DNA of 64,000 bases, taken from the NCBI GenBank assembly GCA_903926205.1, contig CAIYID010000008.1:30839-94838 (forward strand), written 5' to 3'. Origin of the DNA: an uncultured Bdellovibrionales bacterium. GTDB taxonomy: Bacteria; Bdellovibrionota; Bdellovibrionia; Bdellovibrionales; Bdellovibrionaceae. A program made the translations under genes and the position numbers. The notes under the pieces are model-generated. The model searched no databases. It was not told the origin of the DNA and saw nothing but the letters and a program-made list of their open reading frames with translations. Within the stretch, counting starts at the first letter, position 1. Each line of letters begins with the position of its first letter. Below are positions 62,010-64,000 of this stretch, piece by piece.

Positions 62010-62873
62010 ATGGTTAATTGCAGGGTCAATCGCATAGTCAATCGTATAGTCAATTTTGAAAATCCTTTGGCGATCAAAATCCGTAAGCAAATTGTCTCTG
62101 CTTTGGCTGATTACAATATGCTTGAGAGTGGAGATCGAGTCATGGTCTGCTGCTCGGGGGGGAAAGACTCTAGTTTACTCCTAGCTCTATTAGCAGAGAT
62201 TCGTCGCCGGGCTCCTTTTAATTTTGATTTTGAGGCCGTGATGCTGGATCAAAAGCAACCGGGCTTTGATGCGACTAACTTCAAAACTTGGGTGGCCAGT
62301 CTTGATGTGAAGCTGACAATTGTTGAGCGCGACACTTACTCGATTGTAAAAGAAAAAGTAACAGATGGAGTTTACTGTTCTCTTTGTTCACGTTTACGTC
62401 GAGCTATTTTGTACGATCATGCTATTAATGAAGGGTTCACCAAATTGGCTTTGGGGCACCATCGAGATGATGCCAATCAAACTTTATTGCTCAATCTTTT
62501 TTACAGCGGCAAAATTTCTTCTATGCCTCCAAAATTAAAATCGGATGATGGACGAAATGTGTTGATTCGTCCTATGGCCTTTGTGGCGGAAGAGGATCTG
62601 ATTCAACTTTCGCAAGAATGGGCTATTCCTGTCATTCCGTGCAACCTTTGTGGCTCGCAATCCGGAATGAAACGACAAATGTTGAAGGGGTGGCTCAAAG
62701 AAATGGAAGTAAAAATTCCTGGAATTCAGGCTTCAATGCTCACCGCTCAAACCAATGTGCGCGAAAGCCAATTAGCGGATCAAAGACTCTGGGATTTTAA
62801 TAAGCTGAAGGCCGATGGTTCTCACACGGGTTTCCACATTGATCATTTCTCGGGTCTTGATGAAAATATCTGA
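62010..62873 (+). CDS. ttcA: tRNA 2-thiocytidine synthetase TtcA
   Basis: A 287-residue PP-loop ATPase that thiolates cytidine 32 in tRNA. The PP-loop is VMVCCSGGKDSSLLLALL; two CxxC motifs, DGVYCSLCSRLRR and IPCNLCGSQSGMK, hold the 4Fe-4S cluster. LGHHRDDANQTLLLNL is another TtcA hallmark. The chosen ATG is followed by four near-repeats of VNRI coded by 12-bp DNA repeats. Earlier in-frame starts overlap the small membrane protein gene and are less likely, but this one has only a moderate Shine-Dalgarno. Confidence 0.92.
   Translation: MVNCRVNRIVNRIVNFENPLAIKIRKQIVSALADYNMLESGDRVMVCCSGGKDSSLLLALLAEIRRRAPFNFDFEAVMLDQKQPGFDATNFKTWVASLDVKLTIVERDTYSIVKEKVTDGVYCSLCSRLRRAILYDHAINEGFTKLALGHHRDDANQTLLLNLFYSGKISSMPPKLKSDDGRNVLIRPMAFVAEEDLIQLSQEWAIPVIPCNLCGSQSGMKRQMLKGWLKEMEVKIPGIQASMLTAQTNVRESQLADQRLWDFNKLKADGSHTGFHIDHFSGLDENI
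62025..62060 (+). repeat. Short 12-bp tandem repeat at the start of ttcA
   Basis: GTCAATCGCATA, GTCAATCGTATA and a third partial copy beginning GTCAAT lie side by side, coding VNRI-VNRI-VN. A more diverged unit precedes them. Confidence 0.7.
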
Positions 62874-62906
62874 TCGATCCAATCATGGGTCGGTTGATCA
62901 ATTTCG

Positions 62907-63233
62907 CTATTTGGTGAGCGTTTTTTCAGCGGAGCTTGTCTTTTCCAAAGTTCGACCAGACTCAACGATCACCTTTTCAATTTTTTTCATTTTTTCTTGG
63001 TCCATGGTGATATCTTTTTTTAGCGTGTAACGAATTTCACCAAGTTCTGATTGAGTGTCAGTGACTTTAGCGGCACAAGTTTCAAACCATTTGGACATTT
63101 CTTGATCTTGGCACACAAGTGAAGTGACTTGCTTTTCGCAAGAACGGCAAGTCATGCCTTTCACGGTCAGAGTGTCTGCTTGAGAAAAAAGAGGGAATAA
63201 TAAACTTAAAATAATTAAATGAACGGCTTTCAT
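62907..63233 (-). CDS. Exported HMA-domain-like protein
   Basis: A 108-residue protein. The signal peptide is MKAVHLIILSLLFPLFSQA. The mature part begins TLTVKGMTCRSCEKQVTSLVC with a heavy-metal-associated CxxC (about 29-32), then WFETCAAKV, and a VIVESGRTLEKT tail. It resembles a metal-binding chaperone domain outside the cytoplasm. It follows the next gene by 9 bases in an operon on this strand. Confidence 0.75.
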   Translation of the reverse strand: MKAVHLIILSLLFPLFSQADTLTVKGMTCRSCEKQVTSLVCQDQEMSKWFETCAAKVTDTQSELGEIRYTLKKDITMDQEKMKKIEKVIVESGRTLEKTSSAEKTLTK

Positions 63234-63242
63234 CAGATCCCC

Positions 63243-63650
63243 TTATGGTTTTTTTAAATCAACTTGAAATTCTTCGGACTTCTGACTTTCGTCATCTTTG
63301 GCTTTGAGATGAAGTGTTTGTCCATGAAGAATATCTTTGGTGGTGAAATAATCTTTGTCTTTACGAAACTCGATCAATTTTTCGTTATTACCAACTTTGA
63401 TTTTACCAACGATGGAAAGTTTTTCAAACTTCACGGAGGCGGCCTCTTTGCCAACCAAATAAAGACGGGTTTCTTTACTACCAGGGATGATCTTTAGGTC
63501 AAAAAGATTTCCATGTTGTTCAAACTCTTTATACTTTACATCCTGAGCAGGAAGTCCCAGGGCTGCGGGTTGAGCTTTGGCAAGATTCACTGAAAGCCCC
63601 AAAAAAAGTAGTGTCACAACTAAAATAGGAAGATTGATACGTGTTTTCAT
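63243..63650 (-). CDS. Hypothetical exported protein (with HMA-like gene)
   Basis: A 135-residue protein with a signal peptide (INLPILVVTLLFLGLSVNLA). The mature part is beta-rich and charged (FDLKIIPGSKETRLYLVG, LIEFRKDKDYFTTKD). No cysteines or known motif are visible. GGAAA lies before the ATG at 63650; upstream in-frame starts are less likely. The 9-base gap to the HMA-like gene suggests a joint role, perhaps metal binding, which is inference. Confidence 0.7.
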   Translation of the reverse strand: MKTRINLPILVVTLLFLGLSVNLAKAQPAALGLPAQDVKYKEFEQHGNLFDLKIIPGSKETRLYLVGKEAASVKFEKLSIVGKIKVGNNEKLIEFRKDKDYFTTKDILHGQTLHLKAKDDESQKSEEFQVDLKKP

Positions 63651-63788
63651 AGGTTTCCATCTTCGCATAAAGCAAAAAAACGACAACAAAATTCAGTTTT
63701 GCCTTAAAAGATGGCAAAGTGAGTAAAAAAGAAGTTGATCATTACACCTAAAAACGGCTATAAAATTCCCTCTAATCAAAACCACCGC

Positions 63789-63865
63789 GGGGTGGTAGTT
63801 AAGTTGGTTATAACGTCCGCCTGTCACGCGGAAGGCCGCGGGTTCGAGTCCCGTCCACCCCGCCA
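63789..63865 (+). tRNA. tRNA-Asp (GTC)
   Basis: A complete cloverleaf: acceptor GGGGTGG pairs with CCACCCC, discriminator G, and an encoded CCA at 63863-63865. The anticodon GTC is at 63823-63825 in loop CTGTCAC with stem TCCGC/GCGGA. The T-loop GGTTCGAGTCC is standard. It lies on the plus strand with no other tRNA near. Confidence 0.95.
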
Positions 63866-63867
63866 TT

Positions 63868-63884
63868 TTCCTCCAAGGAAAATC
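63868..63884 (+). terminator. Hairpin just after tRNA-Asp
   Basis: TTTTCC and GGAAAA pair around TCCAA 2 bases after the tRNA end. It is a short candidate end signal. Confidence 0.35.
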
Positions 63885-63951
63885 AGGTTAAAGGTTTTTC
63901 GAAGTGACAGATCTAATAAGTATCCAAGAAGTTTAAAGAAATATACGAGGG

Positions 63952-63970
63952 TTTGAGCGAGTCGCTCAAA
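63952..63970. other. Perfect palindrome near the window end
   Basis: TTTGAGCG, AGT, CGCTCAAA: an 8-bp stem with a 3-base loop, in a stretch without a visible gene. Confidence 0.4.
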
Positions 63971-64000
63971 GTCCAATTCCGATCAACGTCACACGACAAC

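Overview
The window looks like a chromosomal segment of a predatory bacterium of the Bdellovibrionota, probably Bdellovibrio or a close relative. This is inferred from gene content and protein style: a type IV pilin (pilA) beside clpS/clpA and dnaJ/dnaK, many secreted proteases and peptidoglycan-cleaving enzymes, lysine-rich small proteins and a SWIB-domain protein with KKAAP repeats. No 16S gene or phylogenetic marker analysis was available. The DNA is moderately AT-rich and gene-dense. I see no insertion sequence, prophage, integrase or CRISPR array. Most genes are housekeeping with lineage-specific small proteins between them.

Layout. 1-4.0 kb: the 5' part of a bifunctional proline-catabolic putA, a fumarylacetoacetate-hydrolase-family enzyme and a SixA-like phosphatase, all on the minus strand. 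4.0-9.6 kb: redox chaperone Hsp33, an orphan OmpR-type response regulator, a secreted matrixin-like metalloprotease, a hotdog thioesterase and a membrane histidine kinase. 9.8-14.8 kb: an accessory-looking cluster with a long coiled coil fused to an alpha-crystallin domain, three unrecognised proteins (one with an internal duplication), a YkuD-like L,D-transpeptidase and a lipoprotein. 15.1-20.8 kb: a coupled lnt-mutS2-acyl-CoA dehydrogenase operon. 20.8-26.3 kb: a zinc-finger membrane protein, a subtilisin-like protease, a lytic transglycosylase lipoprotein and HtpX. 26.4-33.9 kb: clpS-clpA facing pilA and a TPR membrane protein, then dnaJ and dnaK, each with a matching heat-shock-type promoter. 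33.9-40.1 kb: a GT39-like glycosyltransferase, an MHS transporter divergent from acs, and an outer-membrane-like protein. 40.2-48.4 kb: a DUF6580-like membrane protein, purK-purE, and an RNA-related set (two Dus enzymes, a pseudouridine synthase, an S1-repeat protein) with a glutaredoxin, a methyltransferase and a short-chain dehydrogenase. 48.4-58.5 kb: unknown protein, zinc-ribbon/Tudor-like protein, UvrD/Rep helicase, ParA-like ATPase with a basic partner, SGNH hydrolase, EttA, secreted GH108-like lysozyme, J-domain protein and SWIB protein. 58.7-64 kb: map, ahcY, orn, a small membrane protein, ttcA, two secreted small proteins and tRNA-Asp.

Working together. Protein quality control is concentrated here (Hsp33, Hsp20-like fusion, HtpX, ClpS/ClpA, DnaJ, DnaK, a second J-domain protein). 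Envelope and prey-wall enzymes form a second theme (Lnt, lytic transglycosylase, L,D-transpeptidase-like, GH108-like, S8 and M10-like proteases, GT39). RNA modification and translation form a third (Dus x2, pseudouridine synthase, TtcA, S1 protein, EttA, Map, Orn).

Structure outside genes. Several gene 3' ends carry palindromes that contain or touch the stop codon, some tandemly duplicated, each with its own sequence. Candidate operators sit upstream of htpX and of the MHS transporter. A large near-perfect inverted repeat precedes the SWIB gene. The most promising items for novelty are the coiled-coil/alpha-crystallin fusion, the free-standing UvrD-tail-like protein beside a tail-less helicase, the ParA/basic-partner pair, and the stop-codon palindromes.
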